Below, in pieces: positions 1 to 6,830 of a stretch of 12,487 nt of DNA; positions within the stretch are counted from its first letter, which is position 1, and the number at the start of each line of letters is the position of its first letter. Source of the stretch: Legionella genomosp. 1 (lineage in GTDB: Bacteria > Pseudomonadota > Gammaproteobacteria > Legionellales > Legionellaceae); NCBI GenBank assembly GCA_945865355.1, contig CAMBDN010000054.1:1-12487 (forward strand), given 5' to 3'. A program made the position numbers and the translations under genes. Under the pieces are notes generated by a model that worked only from the letters and a program-made list of their open reading frames with translations, searched no databases and was not told where the DNA came from.

Positions 1-1104
1 GCAGCGATTACGACAATTATGGCTAAGAAGTATGGTGGTACTGCTAAGGCGTACGATCAAATTGACGCGGCGCCAGAAGAGCGTGAGCGTGGAATCACTA
101 TTTCAACAGCACACGTTGAATATGAATCAGCGAATCGACATTATGCACACGTTGATTGCCCAGGCCATGCTGACTACGTAAAGAATATGATTACGGGTGC
201 GGCACAAATGGACGGAGCGATTTTAGTCGTATCAGCTGCGGATGGTCCAATGCCACAGACAAGAGAGCATATTTTGTTGTCACGTCAAGTAGGCGTGCCG
301 TACATTGTTGTTTTCTTAAACAAAGCCGACATGGTCGATGACAAAGAATTATTAGAGTTGGTCGAGTTAGAAGTTCGCGATTTGCTGACTTCCTACGACT
401 TTCCTGGTGATGATATTCCAATCGTTATTGGTTCTGCATTAAAAGCACTCGAAGGTGATACGAGTGAAATAGGTGTGGCAGCGATTGAGAAGTTAGTAGA
501 AACCTTAGATTCATATATACCAGAACCAGTGCGTAATATTGATAAGAGCTTCTTGTTACCGATTGAGGATGTGTTCTCAATTTCCGGACGTGGCACAGTA
601 GTGACCGGACGAATTGAAAGCGGAATCGTTAAAGTTGGTGAAGAAGTAGAGATTGTTGGTATACGAGATACACTGAAAACAATTTGTACTGGTGTTGAAA
701 TGTTCCGTAAGTTGCTTGATGAAGGACGAGCTGGAGATAACGTTGGCGTTCTATTGCGCGGTACGAAGCGTGATGAGGTTGAACGTGGTCAAGTATTGGC
801 AAAGCCTGGTTCAATCAAGCCGCACACTAAATTTGAAGCAGAAGTTTACGTTTTGTCGAAAGAGGAAGGTGGACGTCATACTCCGTTTTTCAATGGGTAT
901 CGACCACAGTTTTATTTTAGAACAACAGACGTAACAGGAACCTGTGATTTACCAGCTGGTATAGAAATGGTTATGCCAGGGGATAACGTGCAAATGGTCA
1001 TTAATCTGCATGCACCTATCGCGATGGTTGAAGGCTTGCGTTTTGCTATACGGGAAGGTGGCCGAACAGTCGGTGCCGGTGTTGTTGCTAAAATAATTGA
1101 GTGA
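1..1104 (+). CDS. tuf: Elongation factor Tu, 5'-truncated by window start
   Basis: EF-Tu is the GTPase that carries aminoacyl-tRNA to the ribosomal A site. The reading frame is open from base 1, where the codons read AAITTIM, matching about residue 30 of E. coli EF-Tu. Roughly 29 residues, including the P-loop GHVDHGKT, therefore lie upstream of the window, and the ATG at 19 is internal, not the start. The remaining G motifs are visible: switch I RGITI (nt 88-102), DCPGHAD (from nt 154), NKAD (nt 319-330) and SAL (nt 433-441). They are followed by the two beta-barrel domains and a conserved C-terminus, GGRTVGAGVVAKIIE. With the missing part the protein would be about 396 aa, normal for the family. 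It ends 5 nt before rpsJ, so it is the last gene of a str-type block. Whether this is tufA or a second copy cannot be told here. Confidence 0.98.
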   Translation, partial: AAITTIMAKKYGGTAKAYDQIDAAPEERERGITISTAHVEYESANRHYAHVDCPGHADYVKNMITGAAQMDGAILVVSAADGPMPQTREHILLSRQVGVPYIVVFLNKADMVDDKELLELVELEVRDLLTSYDFPGDDIPIVIGSALKALEGDTSEIGVAAIEKLVETLDSYIPEPVRNIDKSFLLPIEDVFSISGRGTVVTGRIESGIVKVGEEVEIVGIRDTLKTICTGVEMFRKLLDEGRAGDNVGVLLRGTKRDEVERGQVLAKPGSIKPHTKFEAEVYVLSKEEGGRHTPFFNGYRPQFYFRTTDVTGTCDLPAGIEMVMPGDNVQMVINLHAPIAMVEGLRFAIREGGRTVGAGVVAKIIE

Positions 1105-1109
1105 TAAAA

Positions 1110-1433
1110 ATGAGCACAAATCAAAATATTAAAATTAGGCTTAAATCATTTGATCATCGTATGATTGACTTATCAACGAGAGAAATCGTTGATACAGCTA
1201 AGCGTACAGGTGCTCAGATTAGAGGCCCAATTCCTTTACCGATTCGGAAAGAGAAGTTTACGGTACTCACATCGCCGCACGTTAATAAAGACGCTCGGGA
1301 TCAATATGAGTTACGTACACACAAGCGCTTAGTCGTTATTGTGAATCCAACTGAGAAAACAGTTGATGCATTAATGAAACTTGATTTGGCCGCTGGGGTA
1401 GATGTTCAAATTAGCCTTGATGAAGATAAATAG
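1110..1433 (+). CDS. rpsJ: 30S ribosomal protein S10
   Basis: S10 sits in the head of the 30S subunit and, as NusE, also takes part in transcription antitermination with NusB. The 107-aa product carries the family signature AKRTGAQIRGPIPLP and the segment SPHVNKDARDQYE, and ends in AAGVDVQISL followed by a short acidic tail; E. coli S10 is 103 aa. I start at the ATG at 1110, giving MSTNQNIKIRLKSFDH as in relatives. A GTG at 1101 would overlap the tuf stop and add three residues. The ribosome site is weak (GAG at 1099-1101, 8 nt upstream), so translation may depend on ribosomes finishing tuf. Only 5 nt separate the two genes, leaving no space for a separate promoter or leader. Confidence 0.97.
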   Translation: MSTNQNIKIRLKSFDHRMIDLSTREIVDTAKRTGAQIRGPIPLPIRKEKFTVLTSPHVNKDARDQYELRTHKRLVVIVNPTEKTVDALMKLDLAAGVDVQISLDEDK

Positions 1434-1468
1434 GCTGGTAAGCACAGGATATTAAACGAGGTGTTAGA

Positions 1469-2119
1469 ATGACGATCGGGTTACTAGGCCGTAAAATCGG
1501 TATGACGCGAATATTTACAACAGAGGGAAAGTCAATTCCTGTGTCTGTCGTGGAGGTACATCCAAATCGCGTTTCTCAACTTAAGAATGTTGAAAGCGAT
1601 GGCTACAATGCTGTTCAATTGACCGGCGGAACTAAAAAGTCAAGCCATGTTAATAAACCGTTGGCTGGACATTTTGCAAAGGTTGAAATTGAAGCTGGCG
1701 ATATGCTTTGTGAATTTAGAGTCGATACGATTGATGAATTTACAGCAGGTCAATTATTTACAGTAGGCGATGTATTTAACGAAGGTCAATTCGTAGATGT
1801 TTCAGCAACATCCAAGGGTAAGGGATTTGCTGGTACAGTGAAGCGACATAATTTTCGTACTCAAGATGCTACTCATGGGAACTCACGCTCCCATCGCGTA
1901 CCAGGATCTATTGGTCAAAATCAATCCCCTGGTCGTGTATTTAAAGGTAAGAAAATGGCGGGCCACATGGGTAATAAGCGATGCACAACTCAAACTTTAG
2001 AGTTGGTTCGTGTTGATAAAGAAAGGAATTTACTCTTGATTAAGGGAGCCATACCCGGTGCACCTGGTGCTCGAGTTGAAGTAAAGCCCGCTATTAAAAT
2101 GCAACAAAGGGGCAAATAA
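1469..2119 (+). CDS. rplC: 50S ribosomal protein L3
   Basis: L3 binds 23S rRNA early in large-subunit assembly and reaches toward the peptidyl-transferase centre. The 216-aa product (E. coli 209) shows the N-terminal GRKIGMTRIF, the central SKGKGFAGTVKRHNFRTQD and the extended loop HRVPGSIGQNQSPGRV (residues about 142-157). The second Gln of GQNQ (residue 152) matches E. coli Gln150, which is methylated by PrmB; whether PrmB exists here is unknown. The ATG at 1469 has GAGGTG 5 nt upstream (1458-1463). The stop codon overlaps the rplD start by one base (TAATG), which suggests translational coupling. Confidence 0.98.
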   Translation: MTIGLLGRKIGMTRIFTTEGKSIPVSVVEVHPNRVSQLKNVESDGYNAVQLTGGTKKSSHVNKPLAGHFAKVEIEAGDMLCEFRVDTIDEFTAGQLFTVGDVFNEGQFVDVSATSKGKGFAGTVKRHNFRTQDATHGNSRSHRVPGSIGQNQSPGRVFKGKKMAGHMGNKRCTTQTLELVRVDKERNLLLIKGAIPGAPGARVEVKPAIKMQQRGK

Positions 2120-2724
2120 TGGATCTCATATCAAAAGATACAAACACAAAAATTACAGTAAATGAAGACGTGTTCGCTTATAATTACAACGAAGGCTTAA
2201 TACATCAGGCTGTTGTAACATTCATGAATAATGCACGTAGCGGTAACAGCGCTCAAAAAACTCGCGCTGAAGTCAGAGGTGGTGGAAAGAAGCCTTGGAA
2301 CCAAAAAGGAACGGGTCGAGCTAGAGCCGGTACAATTCGTAGCCCGATTTGGCGTTCAGGTGGAGTTACATTTGCATCTAAGAAACGTGATTATTCACAA
2401 AAACTTAATAAAAAAATGTACAAGCGCGCATTGCGTAGTATAATCTCCGAGCTTCATCGCACTGGCAACTTAATAGTTGTGAGTGATTTTCAATGCCCTA
2501 CAGCTAAAACAAAGGATTTCATTAAAAAAATGAATGAATTAGAGCTGAAGAGTGCATTAATTGTGATGAGTGATGTCGGTGAATTTGAGTATTTGGCTTC
2601 ACGTAACTTAATTGAATACGATATTTGTGATGTAGCATCACTAGATCCAGTTAGTTTGTTGCGTTACAAGCAAGTCCTGATGACCGAAGGCGCAATCAAA
2701 AAATTAGAGGAGCAGTTACAATGA
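2119..2724 (+). CDS. rplD: 50S ribosomal protein L4
   Basis: L4 is a primary 23S rRNA binder whose long loop lines the peptide exit tunnel. In E. coli it also represses the S10 operon through the mRNA leader. The product is 201 aa, the same length as in E. coli. The tunnel loop (residues about 45-85) is intact, with GGGKKPWNQKGTGRARAG followed by SPIWRSGGVTF; I see no deletion of the kind that gives macrolide resistance. AAGGGG at 2107-2112 lies 6 nt before the ATG, which overlaps the rplC stop by one base. The gene's end overlaps rplW by 4 nt. The leader target of E. coli L4 seems to be absent upstream of rpsJ here, so autoregulation, if any, must work differently. Confidence 0.98.
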   Translation: MDLISKDTNTKITVNEDVFAYNYNEGLIHQAVVTFMNNARSGNSAQKTRAEVRGGGKKPWNQKGTGRARAGTIRSPIWRSGGVTFASKKRDYSQKLNKKMYKRALRSIISELHRTGNLIVVSDFQCPTAKTKDFIKKMNELELKSALIVMSDVGEFEYLASRNLIEYDICDVASLDPVSLLRYKQVLMTEGAIKKLEEQLQ

Positions 2725-3017
2725 ATGCTGAACGACTAATGATGGTTCTTAGAGAGCCACATACCTCTGAAAAAGCAACAATCATGGCTGATAAATTTAA
2801 GCAATTCACTTTTAAAGTGTTGAAGACAGCTACTAAAGATGAAATAAAGCAAGCCGTTGAACTTATGTTTAATGTGAAAGTCAAAAGTGTTTCTGTACTA
2901 AATGTCAAGGGCAAGCGTAAGCGCTTTAAACAAACGACAGGTAAGAGAAGTGATTGGAAGAAAGCGTTTGTTTCTCTGCATCCAGATCATGACATTGACT
3001 TTACAGTGACCGAATAA
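2721..3017 (+). CDS. rplW: 50S ribosomal protein L23
   Basis: L23 lies at the rim of the peptide exit tunnel and is the docking site for trigger factor and the signal recognition particle. The 98-aa product (E. coli 100) has the N-terminal RLMMVLREPHTSEKA; Glu17 matches E. coli Glu18, the trigger-factor contact. The C-terminal KGKRKRFKQTTGKRSDWKKA is the typical rRNA-binding segment. The ATG at 2721 overlaps the rplD stop (ATGA, 4 nt) and is preceded by AGGAG at 2708-2712, spacing 8 nt. The gene is followed 11 nt later by rplB. Confidence 0.98.
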   Translation: MNAERLMMVLREPHTSEKATIMADKFKQFTFKVLKTATKDEIKQAVELMFNVKVKSVSVLNVKGKRKRFKQTTGKRSDWKKAFVSLHPDHDIDFTVTE

Positions 3018-3028
3018 GGCAGATTAAG

Positions 3029-3856
3029 ATGGCATTAATAATATCGAAACCAACATCACCAGGTAAACGTGGTGAGATACGAGTAGTGCACCACCATATT
3101 CACAAGGGAAAGCCTCATGCTCCTTTGGTTGAAAAGTTAAACAAGACGGGTGGTCGTAATAATCAAGGTCGCATTACTGTCCGCCATATTGGTGGTGGTG
3201 TACGTTGCCAATATCGTTTAATTGATTTTATACGAAGTAAAGATGGCATCGAGGCACGCGTTGAGCGTATTGAGTATGATCCTAATCGATCTGCTTTAAT
3301 AGCATTACTTCTATATAAGGATGGCGAGCGAAGGTATATAATAGCTCCCTCCAATTTAGTGGCTGGACAAATTGTTGTAAGTGGAGATGATTCTCCAATT
3401 AGCAATGGAAACTGCTTGCCGCTAAAAAATATTCCTGTTGGTACCACGATACATTGTGTCGAATTAAAGCCAGGAAAAGGCGCTCAAATGTTACGTAGCG
3501 CAGGTTGTAGTGGTCAAATTGTTGCAAAAGAAGGTACATACGCAACATTGAAACTTAGATCAGGCGAAATGAGAAAAGTACAACTCACATGTCGTGCAAC
3601 AATTGGCGAAGTTAGTAATAGTGAGCATAGTCTGAGAGTCCTGGGTAAAGCGGGAGCAACAAGATGGCGTGGTATAAGGCCAACCGTTCGTGGTGTTGCA
3701 ATGAATCCTGTGGATCACCCACACGGTGGTGGGGAAGGTAGGACTTCAGCAGGTCGGCATCCGGTTTCACCATGGGGATTGCCTACAAAAGGTTATAAGA
3801 CAAGAAGTAACAAGCGTACTGATCGTTTTATTGTAAGACGACGTAAGAAAAAATAA
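3029..3856 (+). CDS. rplB: 50S ribosomal protein L2
   Basis: L2 bridges the two subunits and is needed for peptidyl-transferase activity. The 275-aa product (E. coli 273) contains GGRNNQGRITVRHIGGG in the N-terminal region, the OB-fold and SH3-like core, and the hallmark VDHPHGGGEGR. His230 matches the functionally critical E. coli His229. The C-terminus is the basic KTRSNKRTDRFIVRRRKKK. The ribosome site is modest (AAGG at 3016-3019, 9 nt before the ATG), overlapping the rplW stop. Two mild oddities are a histidine cluster near the N-terminus (H21-H23, H25, H30) and five cysteines (60, 129, 143, 160, 188). From memory, Legionella L2 shares much of this pattern. Confidence 0.98.
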   Translation: MALIISKPTSPGKRGEIRVVHHHIHKGKPHAPLVEKLNKTGGRNNQGRITVRHIGGGVRCQYRLIDFIRSKDGIEARVERIEYDPNRSALIALLLYKDGERRYIIAPSNLVAGQIVVSGDDSPISNGNCLPLKNIPVGTTIHCVELKPGKGAQMLRSAGCSGQIVAKEGTYATLKLRSGEMRKVQLTCRATIGEVSNSEHSLRVLGKAGATRWRGIRPTVRGVAMNPVDHPHGGGEGRTSAGRHPVSPWGLPTKGYKTRSNKRTDRFIVRRRKKK

Positions 3857-3876
3857 TTTGTTGAGAGGATATCAAA

Positions 3877-4155
3877 GTGGCTCGTTCAGTAAGAAAAGGT
3901 CCTTTTATCGATCATCACTTGCTAAACAAAGTGGAAGCAGCGGTTGCATCGAAGTCAAAAAAGCCAATTAAAACTTGGTCACGGCGCTCTACTGTCATCC
4001 CTGAGATGATTGATTTGACAATTGCCGTACATAACGGCAGAGATCATGTTCCTGTATTTATTACAGATAACATGGTTGGTCATAAACTAGGTGAGTTTGC
4101 TATGACTCGTACATTCAAAGGCCATTCTGGTGATAGAAAGGCAAAAGGCAAGTAA
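3877..4155 (+). CDS. rpsS: 30S ribosomal protein S19
   Basis: S19 forms a complex with S13 in the 30S head near the A-site tRNA. The 92-aa product has the same length as E. coli S19 and shows MARSVRKGPFIDHHLL, then WSRRST, and the signature VHNGRDHVPVFITDNMVGHKLGEFA. Translation starts at a GTG (3877), chosen because it gives the family N-terminus and has GAGAGG at 3863-3868, 8 nt upstream. The stop codon overlaps the ribosome site of rplV, which begins 9 nt later. Confidence 0.98.
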   Translation: MARSVRKGPFIDHHLLNKVEAAVASKSKKPIKTWSRRSTVIPEMIDLTIAVHNGRDHVPVFITDNMVGHKLGEFAMTRTFKGHSGDRKAKGK

Positions 4156-4164
4156 GAGGTAGCG

Positions 4165-4500
4165 ATGGAAGTTACAGCTAGGTTAAAGAATGCGAAAATA
4201 TCTGCGCAAAAAGGCAGGTTGATTGCTGATATGATTAGGAGTATGAACGTTTCTGGCGCAGTTGACGTCTTAAGGTTTACTCCTAAAAAAGGTGCTCAGA
4301 TGATGCTGAAATTATTGGAGTCTGCTATTGCAAATGCAGAAAACAATAATGGAGCTGATATCGACGAACTTAAAGTAGGTATGGTTTGTGTTGACGAGGC
4401 GACGACATTAAAGCGCATCAGTCCACGTGCAAAAGGTCGTGCAAATAGAATTTGTAAACGAAGCTGCCATATCACCATAAAAGTGTCTGACGGGGAATAG
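4165..4500 (+). CDS. rplV: 50S ribosomal protein L22
   Basis: L22 spans the large subunit and its beta-hairpin lines the narrowest part of the exit tunnel opposite L4. The 111-aa product (E. coli 110) has the helical globular part with ESAIANAENNNGADIDELKV and the hairpin region TTLKRISPRAKGRANRICKR (residues about 80-99). The hairpin is full length, with none of the deletions associated with macrolide resistance. GAGGT at 4156-4160 lies 4 nt before the ATG. Cysteines occur at 75, 97 and 101. The stop is 2 nt from the rpsC start. Confidence 0.98.
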   Translation: MEVTARLKNAKISAQKGRLIADMIRSMNVSGAVDVLRFTPKKGAQMMLKLLESAIANAENNNGADIDELKVGMVCVDEATTLKRISPRAKGRANRICKRSCHITIKVSDGE

Positions 4501-4502
4501 CA

Positions 4503-5159
4503 ATGGGACAGAAAGTAAATCCAATCGGCATACGCCTTGGCATAGTTAAAGACTGGAATTCAACTTGGTATGCCAGTAAAAATTATGCGCAATTGCTAAA
4601 CCAAGACATTAATTTGCGTAAAGATTTGAAGAAAAAACTAATGTCGGCAGCTGTCAGCCGTATTCAGATTGAACGTCCAGCAAATAACGCTGTGGTAACA
4701 ATTCACACTGCCCGCCCTGGGGTCCTTATTGGCAAGAAGGGTGGCGGAATTGAAGCGTTACGTAATGAAATCTCGCAAAAGCTCGGTGTACCTGTTCATT
4801 TGAATATTGAAGAGGTCAGAAAGCCTGAATTAGATTCTACTTTAGTTGCAGAGAGTATTGCTCAGCAGTTAGAACAACGAGTTATGTTTAGACGGGCAAT
4901 GAAAAGAGCTGTTACTTCAGCACTAAAGTCAGGCGCTAAAGGAATTAAGATCTGTGTAAGCGGCCGTCTAGGTGGTGCAGAGATCGCTCGTAGTGAATGG
5001 TACCGTGAAGGTCGAGTTCCTTTACATACGTTCCGTGCTGATATTGATTATGGAACTGCAGAATCTAAAACCACCTATGGAATTATTGGTGTCAAAGTGT
5101 GGATCTTTAAGGGCGAAAGCGTTACCCAGAAGAATCGAACCACCGATAGCAGCAAGTAG
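4503..5159 (+). CDS. rpsC: 30S ribosomal protein S3
   Basis: S3 is at the mRNA entry side of the 30S subunit and takes part in mRNA unwinding. The 218-aa product begins MGQKVNPIGIRLGI, has a type II KH domain with the IGKKGG loop (residues 76-81), and a C-terminal domain with SGRLGGAEIARSEWYREG. Arg130, Arg131 and Lys134 match the E. coli helicase residues 131, 132 and 135. It is about 15 residues shorter than E. coli S3 (233 aa) because the variable C-terminal tail is short; this is normal variation in the family. GGGGA at 4492-4496 is 6 nt before the ATG. Confidence 0.98.
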   Translation: MGQKVNPIGIRLGIVKDWNSTWYASKNYAQLLNQDINLRKDLKKKLMSAAVSRIQIERPANNAVVTIHTARPGVLIGKKGGGIEALRNEISQKLGVPVHLNIEEVRKPELDSTLVAESIAQQLEQRVMFRRAMKRAVTSALKSGAKGIKICVSGRLGGAEIARSEWYREGRVPLHTFRADIDYGTAESKTTYGIIGVKVWIFKGESVTQKNRTTDSSK

Positions 5160-5160
5160 T

Positions 5161-5165
5161 GAGGA
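5161..5165 (+). promoter_or_regulatory. Ribosome binding site deciding the rplP start
   Basis: GAGGA lies 9 nt before the ATG at 5175 and directly abuts a TTG at 5166. A TTG start with zero spacing would be unusable, so this site supports the ATG as the rplP start. Confidence 0.75.
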
Positions 5166-5174
5166 TTGACAATT

Positions 5175-5588
5175 ATGTTACAGCCTAAACGTACAAAGTA
5201 CCGCAAGCAAATGAAGGGTAGAAACCGCGGTCTAGCACAACGAGGTAGCAAAGTAAGTTTTGGTGAGTTTGGACTAAAGGCTTTAGAGCGTGGTCGACTT
5301 ACAGCAAGACAAATTGAAGCTGCACGAAGAGCAATGACTAGACATGTAAAGCGTGGTGGAAAGATATGGATACGAGTATTTCCTGACAAACCTATCACAC
5401 AAAAGCCCTTAGAAGTACGACAGGGTAAAGGTAAAGGTAGCGTCGAGTACTGGGTAGCCCAGATTCAACCAGGAAAAGTACTTTTCGAAATGGAAGGCGT
5501 GAGCAAAGAGCTAGCTATTGAAGCATTCGATTTAGCAAAAGCCAAGCTTCCATTCAAGGTAGCATTTGAAGAGCGCAAGGTGATGTGA
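5175..5588 (+). CDS. rplP: 50S ribosomal protein L16
   Basis: L16 contacts the A-site tRNA region and is required late in 50S assembly. The 137-aa product (E. coli 136) starts MLQPKRTKYRKQMKGRNRGLA and contains TARQIEAARRAMTRHVKRGG and RVFPDKPITQKP. Arg82 matches E. coli Arg81, the residue hydroxylated by the oxygenase RoxA (YcfD); whether that enzyme is present is unknown. I choose the ATG at 5175 over an in-frame TTG at 5166 because it gives the invariant family N-terminus and correct ribosome-site spacing. Its TGA stop shares one base with the rpmC ATG. Confidence 0.97.
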   Translation: MLQPKRTKYRKQMKGRNRGLAQRGSKVSFGEFGLKALERGRLTARQIEAARRAMTRHVKRGGKIWIRVFPDKPITQKPLEVRQGKGKGSVEYWVAQIQPGKVLFEMEGVSKELAIEAFDLAKAKLPFKVAFEERKVM

Positions 5589-5782
5589 TGAAAGATACAA
5601 TTGAATTGAAGAATATGAATATCGATGAATTGCAAGCCGAATTGCTTACATTACGTAAAGATCAATTTACTTTGCGTATGAAAAAGGCAAGTGGCGCGCT
5701 AGATAAAACTCACCTGGTAAAAAGAGTGAGAAGAACAATTGCTAAAGTTAAAACAGTTATGACTGAAAAAGGCGGGAAATAG
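5588..5782 (+). CDS. rpmC: 50S ribosomal protein L29
   Basis: L29 is a small two-helix protein next to L23 at the tunnel exit. The 64-aa product (E. coli 63) contains ELQAELLTLRKDQFTLRMKKASG and HLVKRVRRTIAKVKT, the two conserved helices. The ATG at 5588 overlaps the rplP stop (TGATG). A GTG at 5585 would add one residue and is less likely, since family members begin with MK. AAGGTG at 5577-5582 is the likely ribosome site, inside the end of rplP. rpsQ follows 2 nt after the stop. Confidence 0.96.
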   Translation: MKDTIELKNMNIDELQAELLTLRKDQFTLRMKKASGALDKTHLVKRVRRTIAKVKTVMTEKGGK

Positions 5783-5784
5783 TC

Positions 5785-6036
5785 ATGTCAAATAGTGAGT
5801 CAAATGCGAGAACTGCTGTAGGCAAGGTCGTTAGCGATAAAATGCAAAAAACGATTGTAGTTGTTGTTGAGCGTACAGTTAAGCATCCCAAATATGGGAA
5901 AATAATGAAGCGTAGAACTAAATTACATGCGCATGATGAAAATCAAGTATGTAAAATTGGCAACACAGTGAAAATTCAAGAATCCAGGCCACTGTCAAAA
6001 ATGAAGAGCTGGGTGCTAGTTGAAGTTATTTCCTGA
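5785..6036 (+). CDS. rpsQ: 30S ribosomal protein S17
   Basis: S17 is an OB-fold primary binder of 16S rRNA in the 30S body. The 83-aa product (E. coli 84) contains GKVVSDKMQKTIVVVVER, the loop VKHPKYGKIMKRRTKLHAHDE, and the signature VKIQESRPLSKMKSW. The N-terminus is slightly extended (SNSESNAR) and the C-terminus is a few residues shorter than in E. coli. It is the last gene of the S10 block; the next gene is 88 nt away, behind a hairpin and promoter. Confidence 0.97.
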   Translation: MSNSESNARTAVGKVVSDKMQKTIVVVVERTVKHPKYGKIMKRRTKLHAHDENQVCKIGNTVKIQESRPLSKMKSWVLVEVIS

Positions 6037-6055
6037 TCTTCATTGTCGATTTACT

Positions 6056-6083
6056 TTTAAAATACAGAAGAGGCTGATATAAT
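6056..6083 (+). promoter_or_regulatory. Predicted spc-operon promoter (extended -10)
   Basis: A perfect extended -10 element, TG-A-TATAAT, lies at 6075-6083. A weak -35 candidate, TTTAAA (4 of 6 matches to TTGACA), lies at 6056-6061 with 16-nt spacing. Transcription would begin around 6089-6091, giving a leader of about 35 nt before the rplN ATG. The bases after the -10 (CAGCAG) are fairly G+C-rich, as in promoters repressed by ppGpp/DksA, but that link is inference. E. coli also has its spc promoter in the rpsQ-rplN gap. Confidence 0.7.
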
Positions 6084-6096
6084 CAGCAGCCTTTTT
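6071..6096 (+). terminator. Terminator-like hairpin at the end of the S10 block
   Basis: AGGCTGAT (6071-6078) can pair with ATCAG (6082-6086) and CCT (6090-6092), giving an 8-bp stem with a 3-nt loop and a 3-nt bulge on the 3' side. Five Ts (6092-6096) follow. An alternative pairing is AGGCTG with CAGCCT (6087-6092) around a 10-nt loop. The structure lies 34 nt after the rpsQ stop and has the form of an intrinsic terminator of moderate strength. It contains the -10 box of the spc promoter, so any termination is probably partial. Confidence 0.6.
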
Positions 6097-6124
6097 CTGG
6101 TTGGATTTAGAGCTGGAGAATAAA

Positions 6125-6490
6125 ATGATACAAATGCAGACGGTGCTCGATGTTGCAGATAACAGCGGTGCACGCAAAGTGATGTGTATCAAAGTACTAG
6201 GTGGTTCGCACAGACGATATGCCCGTGTAGGTGATGTCATCAAAGTAAGTATAAAAGATGCAATACCACGCAGTAAGGTAAAAAAGGGTTCTGTGATGAA
6301 CGCTGTTGTAGTTCGTACCTGTCAAGGTGTGCGACGTGATGACGGATCACTCATCCGATTTGATGGTAATGCAGCAGTACTTTTGAACAACCAAAATGAG
6401 CCGATAGGTACACGTATATTTGGACCTGTGACGCGCGAGTTAAGAGAGCGGTTTATGAAGATCATCTCTCTTGCTGCTGAAGTTCTGTAA
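6125..6490 (+). CDS. rplN: 50S ribosomal protein L14
   Basis: L14 lies at the subunit interface and forms an intersubunit bridge; it is also the contact for the silencing factor RsfS in many bacteria. The 121-aa product (E. coli 123) starts MIQMQTVLDVADNSGARKVM and contains CIKVLGGSHRRYARVGD, RFDGNAAVLLNN and GTRIFGPVTRELR. The ATG at 6125 has GGAG at 6115-6118, 6 nt upstream. An upstream in-frame TTG (6101) would add eight residues not found in the family and has no ribosome site. It is the first gene of the spc block, behind the predicted promoter. Confidence 0.98.
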   Translation: MIQMQTVLDVADNSGARKVMCIKVLGGSHRRYARVGDVIKVSIKDAIPRSKVKKGSVMNAVVVRTCQGVRRDDGSLIRFDGNAAVLLNNQNEPIGTRIFGPVTRELRERFMKIISLAAEVL

Positions 6491-6502
6491 GAAGGATTAG
6501 CT

Positions 6503-6829
6503 ATGAAACGCATTAGAAAAAGCGATACCGTAATAGTTATTGCTGGTAAAAGTAAAGGCCATGTGGGTGCGGTTTTACGAGTCATTGGTGAGAAAGTCGT
6601 TGTTGAGGGTGCTAATATGATGAAAAAGCACGTCAAACCCAACCCGCAGGCAGAGCAAAGAGGTGGAATAGTCTCTAGTGAAGCACCATTGGCAGTATCA
6701 AACGTTGCGCTATATAACCCTGTGACCAAAAAGGCAGATAAAGTAGGGTTTAAATATCTAGAGAAAGAGGGTAGTACCCACAAGGTGAGATATTTCAAGT
6801 CCAATAATGAAGTGGTTGACCTTGTCTAA
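6503..6829 (+). CDS. rplX: 50S ribosomal protein L24
   Basis: L24 is one of the assembly initiators of the 50S subunit, binding the 5' part of 23S rRNA. The 108-aa product (E. coli 104) has the N-terminal KOW motif (DTVIVIAGKSKGHVGAVLRV), then NMMKKHVKPNPQAEQRGGIV and a variable C-terminus. GAAGGA at 6491-6496 is 6 nt before the ATG. The stop is 13 nt before rplE; in E. coli this junction is where S8 represses the operon. Confidence 0.98.
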   Translation: MKRIRKSDTVIVIAGKSKGHVGAVLRVIGEKVVVEGANMMKKHVKPNPQAEQRGGIVSSEAPLAVSNVALYNPVTKKADKVGFKYLEKEGSTHKVRYFKSNNEVVDLV

Positions 6830-6830
6830 T

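Noticed and set aside
19..21. ATG at 19 as the true start of EF-Tu
   Set aside because: The frame is open to base 1 and the first codons match the EF-Tu sequence just after the P-loop, so this Met is internal and the gene is cut by the window.
1101..1109. Upstream GTG start for rpsJ, and similar upstream starts for rplP (5166), rpmC (5585), rplN (6101), rplE (6834) and rplO (9803)
   Set aside because: Each adds residues absent from the family and lacks a spaced ribosome site, whereas the downstream ATG gives the conserved N-terminus.
4503..5159. rpsC as a truncated gene because it is 15 residues shorter than in E. coli
   Set aside because: Both domains are complete; only the variable C-terminal tail is short, as in many bacteria.
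5075..5398. 107-codon minus-strand frame across rpsC and rplP
   Set aside because: Same reason: antisense to well-conserved genes, with no family resemblance.
6322..6804. 160-codon open frame on the minus strand across rplN and rplX
   Set aside because: It lies opposite two certain ribosomal genes, has no recognisable domain or ribosome site, and spans the junction between them; it is a shadow of the + strand coding.
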